Assembly: GCA_910578975.1 (NCBI GenBank)
Contig: CAJTRZ010000009.1
Location: 33,561 to 97,560 of the forward strand
Direction: 5' to 3'
Origin: an uncultured Eubacterium sp.
GTDB lineage: Bacteria > Bacillota > Clostridia > Lachnospirales > Lachnospiraceae
DNA length: 64,000 nucleotides
Below, piece after piece: positions 43,358-52,437 of the stretch. The first letter of the stretch is position 1. Each line of letters begins with the position of its first letter. Under the pieces are notes generated by a model. That model worked only from the letters and a program-made list of their open reading frames with translations, made no database searches and was not told the origin of the DNA. Both the position numbers and the translations under genes were made by a program.

Positions 43358-45013
43358 TTATTGTTTCTTAATTTTTATTTTCTTTATTTTGCACCATTTA
43401 CTATAATGTCTCACTCCATCTGACACTTTATAAGCTCTCGCTTTTATATAGTACTGTTTCTTCCCTCTCAACTTTTTCACTATAAATGTACTTTTCTTAA
43501 AACTAATCTTTCGGCTTTTTTTTAGTTTTTTTGTTATCCCAATTTTAATCTGATAACCAGTAACTCCTTTTATTTTCTTTAACTTTATTTTCGCTTTTGT
43601 TGTTTTTTTTGTTTTTACTGCACTCTTAATTTTTGTCTTTTGTACTCTAATCTGCGGCACAACAAAACTTGTTCCATCTTTCCATATTCCGATTTCAAAT
43701 AATGAATATCCATAATCTGTACCCCGCCTGGTTCCATACATTCGGACATATCTAGTTTTATATGTTTTATCTAATGTAATCCTGACTGTTTTTTTCGACC
43801 GGGCTGTCACATATGCAACAGTCTTCCATTGTTCTGCATCATCTGAAATCTGAATATAATATCTAGATGCATATGCACCTTCCCACATAAATCCTACGGT
43901 TCTTATATCTGTTTCAACACCTAAATCCACATATAGCCATTGAGGATTAAAATATTCTGTCTCCCATCTGGTCTTTTCATTTCCATCCACAGCATACTTT
44001 GCCGGCTGAAATTCATTAGACGCAAATGCTTTACATCCAACTGCCAGATTCCCTTTGTTCTTTTGGAAAAACATTTTATCTGTCTCAGTCCCTACAACTG
44101 CCATAAGATTGTCCGGATTCATTCCAATATCTGGATCAACATATTCTCCTGCAACAGATGTATATTTTAAATTCCCTGTTTTGTCTGCCATTACTTCCTT
44201 TACAATACCTGCATAATAATGACTGCGTTCCATAATCAGATTTAATGTGCTTAAAGGATATGTATTTTTCTTTCCTTCTGTAGTAAATGCCACATTATTA
44301 TTAATCAGTTGATTCAAATATGTCTGGTCTGTTTCTGAGAAACTTTCAAACGCTTCTTGGTACAATGTATAATATATTGTCGCAGCTGCTGTAAATGTTC
44401 CTAAAGGCTGTGGATGTTTTCCATCCTTACAGTAATAATTCAATCCATGATTTACATAAATATCATAAAAACTTTCTCCTACCGGAGCTAACTGTGCCTC
44501 AAACTTTTTTGCCGCCTGAACATATCCATCTGTAAAATATGGGAGCATACTGTACTTTCCTGTTAACGTAGACTGAATCGGCCACGGCTCATAGAAAATA
44601 ATCTGAGCCTTTGGATTATATTTCTTAATTACTGAAATAATATTCCCTGCCCCTTCCATTAAGTTATCACTATCAAAAGAACCTACAATATCCTGTAAAA
44701 CAACAACTTCATATCCACCTTTTTTAATTGCATTAACTACGTTGTCTGCCTTTGCATTGTAAATAAGATTTTTTCCACCATTCGTTGCAGCGCTGCATTT
44801 TATATTATGTCCTTTGTGTCTGGCAATTCCCTGTACTACATTACACAGCGTATTATAATAAGTCATAGAATTACCAATAAACAAAACATCTTTCTGTGTT
44901 TCTTCAGCATTCACGAGAACCCCCTCTGTTCCACTTTCGTTAAATATTGCTCCAAAAAACAATATCACAACACTAGTTAGTATCATAAAAAAAATCTTAA
45001 TTTTTGACTTCAT
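43358..45013 (-). CDS. Secreted SGNH hydrolase with discoidin and Lys-rich fibronectin III-like domains
   Basis: 551 residues. Signal peptide (MKSKIKIFFMILTSVVILFF...), SGNH domain about 40-270 (LFIGNSMTYYN serine; KDGKHPQPLG Asp/His), linker, F5/8C domain about 325-460 (GCKAFASNE to YGYSLFEIGIW), then a very basic 80-residue fibronectin III-like tail (KIKLKKIKGVTGY, YYIKARAYK). It is the compact version of the larger protein 27 bp downstream and is co-transcribed with it. The tail matches that of the 163-residue protein at 27503-27994. It probably deacylates a plant or host glycan at the cell surface. It is divergent from the LysR gene, its likely regulator. Confidence 0.85.
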   Translation of the reverse strand: MKSKIKIFFMILTSVVILFFGAIFNESGTEGVLVNAEETQKDVLFIGNSMTYYNTLCNVVQGIARHKGHNIKCSAATNGGKNLIYNAKADNVVNAIKKGGYEVVVLQDIVGSFDSDNLMEGAGNIISVIKKYNPKAQIIFYEPWPIQSTLTGKYSMLPYFTDGYVQAAKKFEAQLAPVGESFYDIYVNHGLNYYCKDGKHPQPLGTFTAAATIYYTLYQEAFESFSETDQTYLNQLINNNVAFTTEGKKNTYPLSTLNLIMERSHYYAGIVKEVMADKTGNLKYTSVAGEYVDPDIGMNPDNLMAVVGTETDKMFFQKNKGNLAVGCKAFASNEFQPAKYAVDGNEKTRWETEYFNPQWLYVDLGVETDIRTVGFMWEGAYASRYYIQISDDAEQWKTVAYVTARSKKTVRITLDKTYKTRYVRMYGTRRGTDYGYSLFEIGIWKDGTSFVVPQIRVQKTKIKSAVKTKKTTKAKIKLKKIKGVTGYQIKIGITKKLKKSRKISFKKSTFIVKKLRGKKQYYIKARAYKVSDGVRHYSKWCKIKKIKIKKQ

Positions 45014-45278
45014 AAATTCTCCCCTGCAATTTCTGTTACTTTCTATGAATCACTCTTACATAAAGCACAGTTCTGTTTATTGTCTCTATATTTTATATTT
45101 TATTAAAAATCTTTCCCTTATTGAAATACACATTGCGTTATATATATATACCTTTTAAGATATATATAAGTATTAAAAACGTTTTGATTTCCTTATTTTT
45201 CATATATTTAAACATATTGATTTATTCTTGCTCTTATATTATTATCGATATAACAACAAAAAAATATTAGGAGATATT

Positions 45279-46136
45279 ATGGAATTATTACAATTAAGAT
45301 ATTTTCGTGATGCAGCAGAATTAGAAAACTTTTCTAAAGTTGCAGAAAAGAATTTGGTTCCCCAGCCTTCCATTAGTAAAACAATCAGTAGATTAGAGCA
45401 GGAATTAGGGGTAAGACTATTTGACAGAAACGGAAAAAAAATCTCTTTAAATGAGAACGGAAAATACTTTTATGAGAAAGTTAATACAGCTCTTGCAAAT
45501 ATTGATGATGCAGTTTATCATTTTAAAACACCAATACAATCTAATATCTCAATATATATTCAGGCCGGAAATCGTTTTATTTCCATGTTGACAGCAGATT
45601 TTCTAACCTCAACAAGAGATATTTTTATTTCGTCCGTAAATCAAATTAGCAATAATACACAAAACAGTTATGATTTTACTTTTATGCAGTTATTTGATGA
45701 CATGAGTAACTATCATTTTGAAAAATTAATGAAGGATGAAATTGTTCTTGTTATATCAAAGGAACATTCACTATGCAGATTTGACGAGTTAAGTATTCGT
45801 GATTTAGCAGACTATCCTTATATTGCCTATTATAAATCTATTAATTTAAGAGATTTTACAGATGAATATTGCAGACGTGAGGGCGGTTTTACCCCTGGCG
45901 TCGTTTTTGAAACCGCCGACTATCAGGCAATACGATATATGATTTCAAAAAATAAAGGAATCGCTCTAATGCCTGAAAAATTATTTGAAATACAGGCATC
46001 TGATAAGTATAAAATTATCAAATTAAAAGAAAAAGCCTATCGTACTCTTGTCATTGCATGGAATAAAGACAAAGTTTTAAGTCCGCAGGCATCACAATTT
46101 CTTGAATTTACAAAAAACTGGTTTAGAAATTTCTAA
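45279..46136 (+). CDS. LysR-family transcriptional regulator
   Basis: 285 residues from the ATG at 45279 (AGGAG five bases upstream); the upstream in-frame start at 45228 lacks a ribosome site. N-terminal winged HTH MELLQLRYFRDAAELENFSKVAEKNL ... SISKTISRLEQELGVRLFDR is classical, followed by a periplasmic-binding-like effector domain (about 90-285). It is transcribed away from the two SGNH genes across a 265-bp AT-rich gap that holds a run of TATATA boxes; regulation of that divergent operon is inferred from arrangement. The stop codon lies inside the terminator hairpin. Confidence 0.92.
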   Translation: MELLQLRYFRDAAELENFSKVAEKNLVPQPSISKTISRLEQELGVRLFDRNGKKISLNENGKYFYEKVNTALANIDDAVYHFKTPIQSNISIYIQAGNRFISMLTADFLTSTRDIFISSVNQISNNTQNSYDFTFMQLFDDMSNYHFEKLMKDEIVLVISKEHSLCRFDELSIRDLADYPYIAYYKSINLRDFTDEYCRREGGFTPGVVFETADYQAIRYMISKNKGIALMPEKLFEIQASDKYKIIKLKEKAYRTLVIAWNKDKVLSPQASQFLEFTKNWFRNF

Positions 46137-46146
46137 ACCAGTTTTT
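46112..46146. terminator. bidirectional terminator between lysR and tex
   Basis: Near-perfect 15-bp stem AAACTGGTTTAGAAA/TTTCTAAACCAGTTT with T-runs on both exits. The LysR TAA (46134-46136) is within the stem. Confidence 0.88.
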
Positions 46147-46163
46147 CTATTTAAATACTATTC

Positions 46164-48299
46164 CTATAATTTCATTGTCAATTGAATACGTTTTCTATCT
46201 TTATCAACACTCAGCACCCGTACTTTTACTACATCTCCTACAGATACTACATCTAATGGATGCTTAATAAATCTGTCGCTCATCTCTGAAATATGTACTA
46301 AACCATCCTGATGTACCCCAATATCTACAAAGGCACCAAAATCTATTACATTTCTCACAGTTCCGTTTAGTTCCATACCTTCTTTTAAGTCATCAAAATC
46401 CAAAACATCACTCTTTAAAACAGGTTTTGGCATTTCATCTCTCGGATCTCTTCCTGGTTTTTCCATTTCATAAATCATATCTTTTAATGTAACCCTATCT
46501 GTTCCAATTTCCTCTGAAACGGCATTGAAATCCTTAATCTCTTTGGATAATTTTACATTACCTGATACAATGTCTTTCGTTGTAAAACCATATTTCTTCA
46601 ACAATGCCTTAGCAGGGGTATAACTTTCGGGATGCACACTCGTATAATCAAGTGGCTCTTTTCCTTCCCTGATTCTAAGGAATCCAGCACACTGTTCAAA
46701 GGCTTTTGGTCCAAGTTTTGACACCTTTAACAACTCTTTTCTGCTGGCAAACTGTCCATTTTCTTCTCGATATGCCACGATATTCTTTGCCAATGTCTTA
46801 TTGATTCCAGAAACATATTCTAAAAGTGGTGCTGAGGCAGTATTTAAATCTACCCCCACATTATTAACACAATCTTCTACTACATTTCCTAAAGTTTGAT
46901 CTAATTTTTTCTGGTTCATATCATGTTGATATTGCCCAACACCAATTGCCTTTGGTTCAATCTTTACTAGTTCTGCTAATGGATCCTGCAGCCTTCTTGC
47001 CATAGACGCAGCACTTCTCTGTCCAACATCAAAATTAGGAAATTCTTCTGTTGCCAATTTGCTTGCAGAATATACCGATGCTCCTGCTTCATTTACAATA
47101 ATGTACTCTACCTTTGTCGGACATTCCTTAATAATATCAACCACAACCGCCTCGGATTCCCTTGACGCTGTACCATTTCCTAAAGAAATCAGGCTCACAT
47201 TATATTTAGAGATAATATCCAATACCGTTTTCTTTGACTCTTCCACTTTATTCTGTGGTGCTGTCGGAAAAATAACTGTTGTATATAATACTTTTCCTGT
47301 TTCATCTACTACAGCCAGTTTACAGCCGGTTCTAAAAGCCGGATCCCAACCAAGCACCGTTCTTCCTGCAATTGGAGGCTGCATTAATAACTGCTTTAGA
47401 TTTTGTCCAAACACAGTAATTGCACCATCTTCTGCTTTTTCTGTTAATGTATTTCGTACCTCTCTCTCAATTGCTGGCTTAATCAACCGTTGATAACCAT
47501 CTTCTATAGCCTCTTTTAAAACCTCTGTAAAATTAGTTGCTCCTATTATGACAGACTTATTCAAAGCCATAATAATATTGTCATCTGGCATTTCTACTTT
47601 AACAGAAATAACCTTTTCCTTTTCAGCTCTGTTAATTGCGAGAATTCTATGTCCAGGTATTTTGCCTACTGCCTCTGTATAATCATAATAATTTTCATAT
47701 GGAGTCTTTGCTTCTTCATCTTTCGCCTTAGATACAATGTCCCCATGTTTCATAGCAGTATTCCTGATTGCATTTCGAAATTCTGCGTTATCGGACACCA
47801 TCTCTGCAATAATGTCTTTTGCTCCCTGTATTGCCTCCCCGGCAGACATAACGCCTTTTTCCTCATCTATATATGCTTCGGCTTCCTGCTCTGGAGTTTT
47901 ACTGCTCTTTTGTAATATAAATATATTGGCAAGAGGCTCCAGCCCTTTTGCTTTAGCTTCAGTCGCCCTTGTTTTTCGTTTCGGTCTATATGGTCTGTAG
48001 ATATCATCTACAGCAACAATTGTTTGAGCTTCCTGAATCTTCTGAAGCAGCTCCGGAGTCATCTTCCCCTGCTCTTCAATAGAAGCAATCACTGTCTGTT
48101 TTTTCTCTTCCAGATTACGAAGATACTTTAACCGTTCATCCAAAGTTCTTAACTGCTCGTCGTTCAACTCGCCTGTAACTGGCTTTCTATATCTTGCAAT
48201 AAAAGGAATTGTATTTCCTTCATCGATTAACTGCACTGCAGCATCTACCTGCCACACCTTTACCTGCAGTTCTTCTGCAATCAATTGACTAATGTTCAT
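46164..48299 (-). CDS. tex: Tex-family RNA-binding transcription accessory protein
   Basis: 711 residues from the ATG at 48297-48299, six bases after GGAG (the longer frame includes that site). Domain order: N-terminal helical Tex region (MNISQLIAEELQVKVWQVDAAV), the YqgF/RuvC-like domain (VLGWDPAFRTGCKLAVVDETG; ISLGNGTASRESEAVV), helix-hairpin-helix repeats (SGINKTLAKNIVAYREENG), and a C-terminal S1 domain (GTVRNVIDFGAFVDIGVHQDGLVHISEMS). It is a conserved nucleic-acid-binding factor that affects transcription and stress tolerance. Single-gene unit. Confidence 0.96.
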   Translation of the reverse strand: MNISQLIAEELQVKVWQVDAAVQLIDEGNTIPFIARYRKPVTGELNDEQLRTLDERLKYLRNLEEKKQTVIASIEEQGKMTPELLQKIQEAQTIVAVDDIYRPYRPKRKTRATEAKAKGLEPLANIFILQKSSKTPEQEAEAYIDEEKGVMSAGEAIQGAKDIIAEMVSDNAEFRNAIRNTAMKHGDIVSKAKDEEAKTPYENYYDYTEAVGKIPGHRILAINRAEKEKVISVKVEMPDDNIIMALNKSVIIGATNFTEVLKEAIEDGYQRLIKPAIEREVRNTLTEKAEDGAITVFGQNLKQLLMQPPIAGRTVLGWDPAFRTGCKLAVVDETGKVLYTTVIFPTAPQNKVEESKKTVLDIISKYNVSLISLGNGTASRESEAVVVDIIKECPTKVEYIIVNEAGASVYSASKLATEEFPNFDVGQRSAASMARRLQDPLAELVKIEPKAIGVGQYQHDMNQKKLDQTLGNVVEDCVNNVGVDLNTASAPLLEYVSGINKTLAKNIVAYREENGQFASRKELLKVSKLGPKAFEQCAGFLRIREGKEPLDYTSVHPESYTPAKALLKKYGFTTKDIVSGNVKLSKEIKDFNAVSEEIGTDRVTLKDMIYEMEKPGRDPRDEMPKPVLKSDVLDFDDLKEGMELNGTVRNVIDFGAFVDIGVHQDGLVHISEMSDRFIKHPLDVVSVGDVVKVRVLSVDKDRKRIQLTMKL

Positions 48300-48450
48300 T
48301 TCTGTCTCCATTTCTTTGATTAACAATTTATTTTTTATTTGTTGTATGTTATACTTTTTTTAGCAAAACTATTGTACCAGATTTTTCTATATTTGTGTGG
48401 AACTTTATAATAGTTTTCACAGATTTTACTATTTTTAATGAGGGTGACTT

Positions 48451-49176
48451 ATGAACAAACTAAAAAAAGAATTTCGTAAGTACAAACACGCATGGCCATT
48501 ACTTTACGTTTTCATTTATATGCCATGGTTCATATTATTAGAAACACTGATACCGGCGGATTATTCCGGGCTACATATTATTCACTGTGCTTTGGATGAT
48601 ATTATTCCATTCTGCGAATGGTTTGTAATTCCATATCTTTTATGGTTTTTATATATTCCAGCCGTATTTGTTTTTTTATTTTATCATTCCAAAAATGAAT
48701 TTTATCGTCTTTGTGCCTATGAGTTTACCGGTATGACCATTGCACTACTCGTATGTACTATTTATCCTAACGGACTCAATCTCAGACTATCAGAAATAGG
48801 AAGACAAAACCCGCTCGTAGAGCTGGTTCATTTCCTTTATAGTAATGACACTCCAACAAATGTATGTCCCAGCATTCATGTTTTTGCTACTATTAGTGCA
48901 CATATTTGCCTGGTGAAAAGTCCGCATATGAAAGAATTACACCCTAGACAACATATCAAGAAAATCTCACTTGTTTTAACTGTTTTAATATGTCTGTCTA
49001 CTATGTTTTTAAAACAACACTCTGTTATTGATGTTTTTGCAGGTATTGTCTTAGCATTCATGCTATACTATGTTGTATTTAAATGGTGGTTTGCAAAGGT
49101 GCCTTTTCCTGCCCCGAAAGTCAAAGACCCGAAGCAGCATCAGGTATTATATTTCTTAAATAAACGAAAAAAATAA
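48451..49176 (+). CDS. PAP2-superfamily membrane phosphatase
   Basis: 241 residues with about six membrane helices. The PAP2 motifs C2 and C3 are CPSIHVFATISAH and KQHSVIDVFAG; the first (KXXXXXXRP) motif is not obvious, as in the Aur1/inositol-phosphotransferase-like subgroup. It acts on phospholipid or polyprenyl phosphates at the membrane. GAGGGTG precedes the ATG. It has its own unit between tex and the GT2 gene and converges with the latter on a shared terminator. Confidence 0.82.
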   Translation: MNKLKKEFRKYKHAWPLLYVFIYMPWFILLETLIPADYSGLHIIHCALDDIIPFCEWFVIPYLLWFLYIPAVFVFLFYHSKNEFYRLCAYEFTGMTIALLVCTIYPNGLNLRLSEIGRQNPLVELVHFLYSNDTPTNVCPSIHVFATISAHICLVKSPHMKELHPRQHIKKISLVLTVLICLSTMFLKQHSVIDVFAGIVLAFMLYYVVFKWWFAKVPFPAPKVKDPKQHQVLYFLNKRKK

Positions 49177-49210
49177 AACTGAGATTTTAAAATAATAAAA
49201 TCTCAGTTTT
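49175..49210. terminator. bidirectional terminator between PAP2 and GT2 genes
   Basis: Fourteen-base-pair stem AAAACTGAGATTTT/AAAATCTCAGTTTT with an 8-nt AT loop; T-rich on both sides. Confidence 0.88.
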
Positions 49211-49221
49211 ATTTATGCTTT

Positions 49222-50235
49222 CTAGTTGAATCCAAAGAATTTCTGTGTAATACTATATCCAATTACAGAGCACTTTCTTCCCACTTTTCCTGGTAAATTC
49301 ATCGTTATTCCAAGAACAGATTTTCGAACTCTTCGATATAATTCCGGATTGCTTATCTTTAATTCATCCCATAATTTTTCTTTGTCTTCTAACCGCTGTT
49401 TTGACCCTTCTAAAATAGATAATATAGAGGAAACACACATCATCATATCAAAGTAATGTACCATTGCATCATCTATGTTTTGATGAGATATATCAGATTT
49501 ATTATATATATCCAGCATTAATCTGGTAACCCGATACTGTTGATCCAATCTCTTAATCATAACAGATTCATGTACTGACTGATCATCTCTTCCAATAAAG
49601 TATTTATATAAACAAACATCCAGATAATAAATATTTTTTACATAAGGCAATGGCTGAAATACATAAATATTATCCACATAAAAAGTATGTTTTGGAAGAA
49701 CCATGCCACATTCCCTCAATACTTTTGTTCTGTAAATAACAGAATGCATTAAAAGATATTGTGTTTTTCCAAAATGAAGTTCATCCCAGCCAAACATTTT
49801 CCCAACAGGCATAGCACGCTTATATTTCATTATCTTTTTATGTTTCACTCCCTGCTTATCATACATGTAATTAGAAATCAGCATATCGAGCCCTGCATCT
49901 TTTGCAATCATGTCTTCTAATAAGTCCAGAACCTTCGTCAAAGCTTTCTTTCCCAGACAATCATCACTATCTAACACCTTAAAATATAATCCTGTAGCAT
50001 TTTTTATACCTGTGTTTACAGCCTCTCCATGGCCACCATTTTCCTGATGTATTACTTTAACAATATCAGGAAACTTCTCCTGATACTTTCTGGCAATCTT
50101 TAATGTATCATCTGTTGAACCATCATCTACAATAATGATTTCAACTCTGTCTCCTCCATTTAGTGCACTACGAATACTTTTTTCCATATATTCCTGTGAA
50201 TTATAACATGGAATCGCTACTGTCAATATTTTCAT
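49222..50235 (-). CDS. Family 2 glycosyltransferase
   Basis: 337 residues with a GT-A fold: MKILTVAIPCYNSQEYMEKSIRSAL, IIIVDDGSTDDT for the nucleotide, and the metal-binding LDSDD. No membrane helices are seen, so it is a soluble or peripheral enzyme that adds a sugar to a lipid or surface polymer; donor and acceptor are unknown. AAGGAGG lies before the ATG inside the 3' end of the CPBP gene, and the two overlap by 35 bp in different frames, so they are translationally coupled. Confidence 0.88.
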   Translation of the reverse strand: MKILTVAIPCYNSQEYMEKSIRSALNGGDRVEIIIVDDGSTDDTLKIARKYQEKFPDIVKVIHQENGGHGEAVNTGIKNATGLYFKVLDSDDCLGKKALTKVLDLLEDMIAKDAGLDMLISNYMYDKQGVKHKKIMKYKRAMPVGKMFGWDELHFGKTQYLLMHSVIYRTKVLRECGMVLPKHTFYVDNIYVFQPLPYVKNIYYLDVCLYKYFIGRDDQSVHESVMIKRLDQQYRVTRLMLDIYNKSDISHQNIDDAMVHYFDMMMCVSSILSILEGSKQRLEDKEKLWDELKISNPELYRRVRKSVLGITMNLPGKVGRKCSVIGYSITQKFFGFN

Positions 50236-51124
50236 CCCCTACCTCCTTCGGTTTTACTATCTTATTTATTATAATTCCCGTTATCACTGCTAATACCAAA
50301 AAAGTTAACATTGAAGTGGAAATTGCTTTTAAAATGTACCAGTCAGAAAACTGTTGTGTATTGATGTTTTGTGTTTCATTTATTTTTTGTGCAAGATATG
50401 ATATTCCGATTGATGCAATATTTGCCGTCATATGCAATAATATCGGTGCAGCAATAGATTTATACTTTTCATATACAAAAACTGCCACCAGTCCAATAAT
50501 AACTGCATAAGGTGCCTGCACCCAGTTACCATGAAAAACCCCAAACAGTACTGCGGATAAAATAGCTGCCCATTTGATATTAACAATATCTTTCAACCTC
50601 TTATATATAAGTCCTCTAAAAATCAACTCTTCCACAACCGGAGCTACAAATCCTGCTGCAAGAAACTGTACCGCCAGGCTGCTGCCATAAATTGCATTTT
50701 GTGCCCCGCTGTATGAATCAATCATAAACTTTGGCATAAACATCTGTAAAACAGATACAAACATATTTGCCCATTCCATATTAAAAAAGCCAAAAGGAAG
50801 AATGAATAGATACAGCCATTTATTACTCAATTCATATTTCTTAAAAGTATCGGCGGCTTTTTTATGTTCAATATCTCTCTTCATAAAAATAATTAAAATC
50901 GGAATCGTAATCGCTGCAGACATCATCGTTAATATTAATTCCTTACCACTAAGCACCTGTACCATAAGAGATCTTATTTCTTCCATAGAAGAAATACCAT
51001 TTAAATACCAATACGCAGTGCAAACTGTCTGTATGACATTGATTAACAATATCTGAATTCCAAGATATATCAGCATAGGATATATCACTCCCCATATTTT
51101 TTTTACTAAACCAGTACTTTTCAA
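50201..51124 (-). CDS. CPBP-family intramembrane metalloprotease
   Basis: 307 residues, about eight membrane helices. ABI/CAAX protease motifs: EELIFRGLIYKRL (EExxxR) and FGVFHGNWVQAP (FxxxH). Members process or protect against peptides, or affect surface proteins; the target here is unknown. The start codon is TTG with AAGGAG six bases upstream. It lies 13 bp after the HAD gene and overlaps the GT2 gene, giving an operon HAD-CPBP-GT2. Confidence 0.87.
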   Translation of the reverse strand: MKSTGLVKKIWGVIYPMLIYLGIQILLINVIQTVCTAYWYLNGISSMEEIRSLMVQVLSGKELILTMMSAAITIPILIIFMKRDIEHKKAADTFKKYELSNKWLYLFILPFGFFNMEWANMFVSVLQMFMPKFMIDSYSGAQNAIYGSSLAVQFLAAGFVAPVVEELIFRGLIYKRLKDIVNIKWAAILSAVLFGVFHGNWVQAPYAVIIGLVAVFVYEKYKSIAAPILLHMTANIASIGISYLAQKINETQNINTQQFSDWYILKAISTSMLTFLVLAVITGIIINKIVKPKEVGDENIDSSDSML

Positions 51125-51137
51125 GACAGTCTCCTTA

Positions 51138-51785
51138 CTATATATGCTCTAATAACTCCAATGCTGTATCCACTACTGCAATAGCTCCACACTCTGACAT
51201 TTCGTTTTTATCACCATATCCATAAGTCACACCAATACAGCCAATACCAACAGCTGCTGCTCCTAAAACATCAAAACTCGTGTCTCCTACCATTATCATC
51301 TGTGATTTATCTTTTATAGGTAAAACTTCAAGCAACGCATTCAAGACATCCTCTTTGCTCTGTTTTCCACCAATCATATCGGCTCCCATAACAAAGTCAA
51401 AATAATTTTCTATATTCAAAAACTTTAAAACCTCTTCCGCTAAAGGATGTGGTTTCGATGTTGCTATCGCAATTATTTTCCCATCTGCTTTCAATTTTTC
51501 CAATAACTCTCTGACTCCCTTGTATAAACTGGTCTCATATATGCCTGTTGGAATATATCTCTCCCGATAAAATTTAACAGCCTCTGCTCCCTGTTCTTCT
51601 GTCAGATAATAACTTTTCATAAATTCTGCTTTCAGCGGTGGACCTACAAAATGTTTTAAATTGTCTAAATTATCTTCTAAAATATTAAATTTTTCCAGTG
51701 CATATTGCACGGATTTTGTAATTCCCTCTCCGGAATCACTAAGAGTCCCATCTAAATCAAAAATAATTACATCGTATTTTTTCAT
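51138..51785 (-). CDS. HAD-family hydrolase (phosphoglycolate phosphatase-like)
   Basis: 215 residues. HAD motif I FDLDGTLSDSG, motif II IATSKP, motif III lysine in GGKQSKED and motif IV MVGDTSFDVLGAA are all present, with an alpha-helical C1 cap (about 15-80). This is the Gph/PpaX subgroup of small phosphatases; substrate is not predictable. It is first in the HAD-CPBP-GT2 run. Palindromic repeat copy D ends 27 bp upstream and one of its ends carries TGTTATATT, a possible extended -10. Confidence 0.87.
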   Translation of the reverse strand: MKKYDVIIFDLDGTLSDSGEGITKSVQYALEKFNILEDNLDNLKHFVGPPLKAEFMKSYYLTEEQGAEAVKFYRERYIPTGIYETSLYKGVRELLEKLKADGKIIAIATSKPHPLAEEVLKFLNIENYFDFVMGADMIGGKQSKEDVLNALLEVLPIKDKSQMIMVGDTSFDVLGAAAVGIGCIGVTYGYGDKNEMSECGAIAVVDTALELLEHI

Positions 51786-51812
51786 AATAATCTTATCCTA
51801 CATATCTATGAA

Positions 51813-51957
51813 TATAACAGTTCAGTCATCAGCTCGAAAATCCTTCGGATTTCCTTCGCTGTGGTTGTTCACCATATGATATGAATAATAAATGCCAAAT
51901 AGTCTGCAAGCAGCCTTTTGACATTTATTATTCATATCGCATGGCTGAACTGTTGTA
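51813..51957. repeat. palindromic intergenic element, copy D
   Basis: 145 bp, about 90% identical to copy C by eye. Ends TATAACAGTTCAGTC and GGCTGAACTGTTGTA. Same AAATCC-TTC-GGATTT side arm and GATATGAATAATAAAT long arm. It lies between the divergent HAD and small membrane protein genes. Confidence 0.92.
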
Positions 51958-52041
51958 CATTATATCATAAATGGCTCTTGTTTTACAGACACTTTTGTTT
52001 TATAATTTAATAAGCAAAAAAAGTTTGAGAGGTACAGAACA

Positions 52042-52398
52042 ATGAGTCAAGCAAAAGTAGATAAGTACAAACAGGAAAAGTATAATCGCAAAAATGTAAA
52101 AAAGAAATCTAACATTAAAAAGGTTTCTGGTTACATCGTTGCTACTTTAGTGGTTATTTTATTTATTGGTTATTTGGGTTATTCCGTAGCTGTAGCTACA
52201 GGTCTTTATACACCTCCTGCTACGACGATTCATAGAGAACTTTCTGAAGCTGAGAAAGAAAGTATCCGTAATGTGATGATCCAAAATGGCAACACTGATG
52301 TAAAGGTTACTACAGCAGCTGCCAAGGAAAATACTACTACAGCGAAAACTGAAAAGACTACAAAATCTACAGAAAAAGAAACTACAGCAAAGAAATAA
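52042..52398 (+). CDS. Small single-pass membrane protein with Thr/Lys/Glu-rich tail
   Basis: 118 residues, not recognised. A basic N-terminus (about 1-30, KQEKYNRKNVKKKSNIKK) is followed by one membrane helix (about 31-52) and an outer part of about 35 residues (ELSEAEKESIRNVMIQNGN). The tail of about 30 residues is built almost only from Thr, Lys, Glu and Ala. The positive-inside rule puts the N-terminus in the cytoplasm. The coding status is supported by a GAGAGG ribosome site, codon use like its neighbours, and a terminator right after the stop. Function unknown. Confidence 0.75.
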   Translation: MSQAKVDKYKQEKYNRKNVKKKSNIKKVSGYIVATLVVILFIGYLGYSVAVATGLYTPPATTIHRELSEAEKESIRNVMIQNGNTDVKVTTAAAKENTTTAKTEKTTKSTEKETTAKK

Positions 52399-52408
52399 TT
52401 TTTGCAAT

Positions 52409-52437
52409 AAAAAACGCACCATATGGTGCGTTTTTTT
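52409..52437. terminator. bidirectional terminator between the small membrane protein gene and argS
   Basis: AAAAACGCACC-ATAT-GGTGCGTTTTT hairpin with a long T-run. On the minus strand it begins inside the argS stop codon. Confidence 0.92.

Noticed and set aside
47059..47493. Open frame of 144 codons on the plus strand
   Set aside because: Lies wholly opposite the conserved tex coding sequence and has no start signal or domain.
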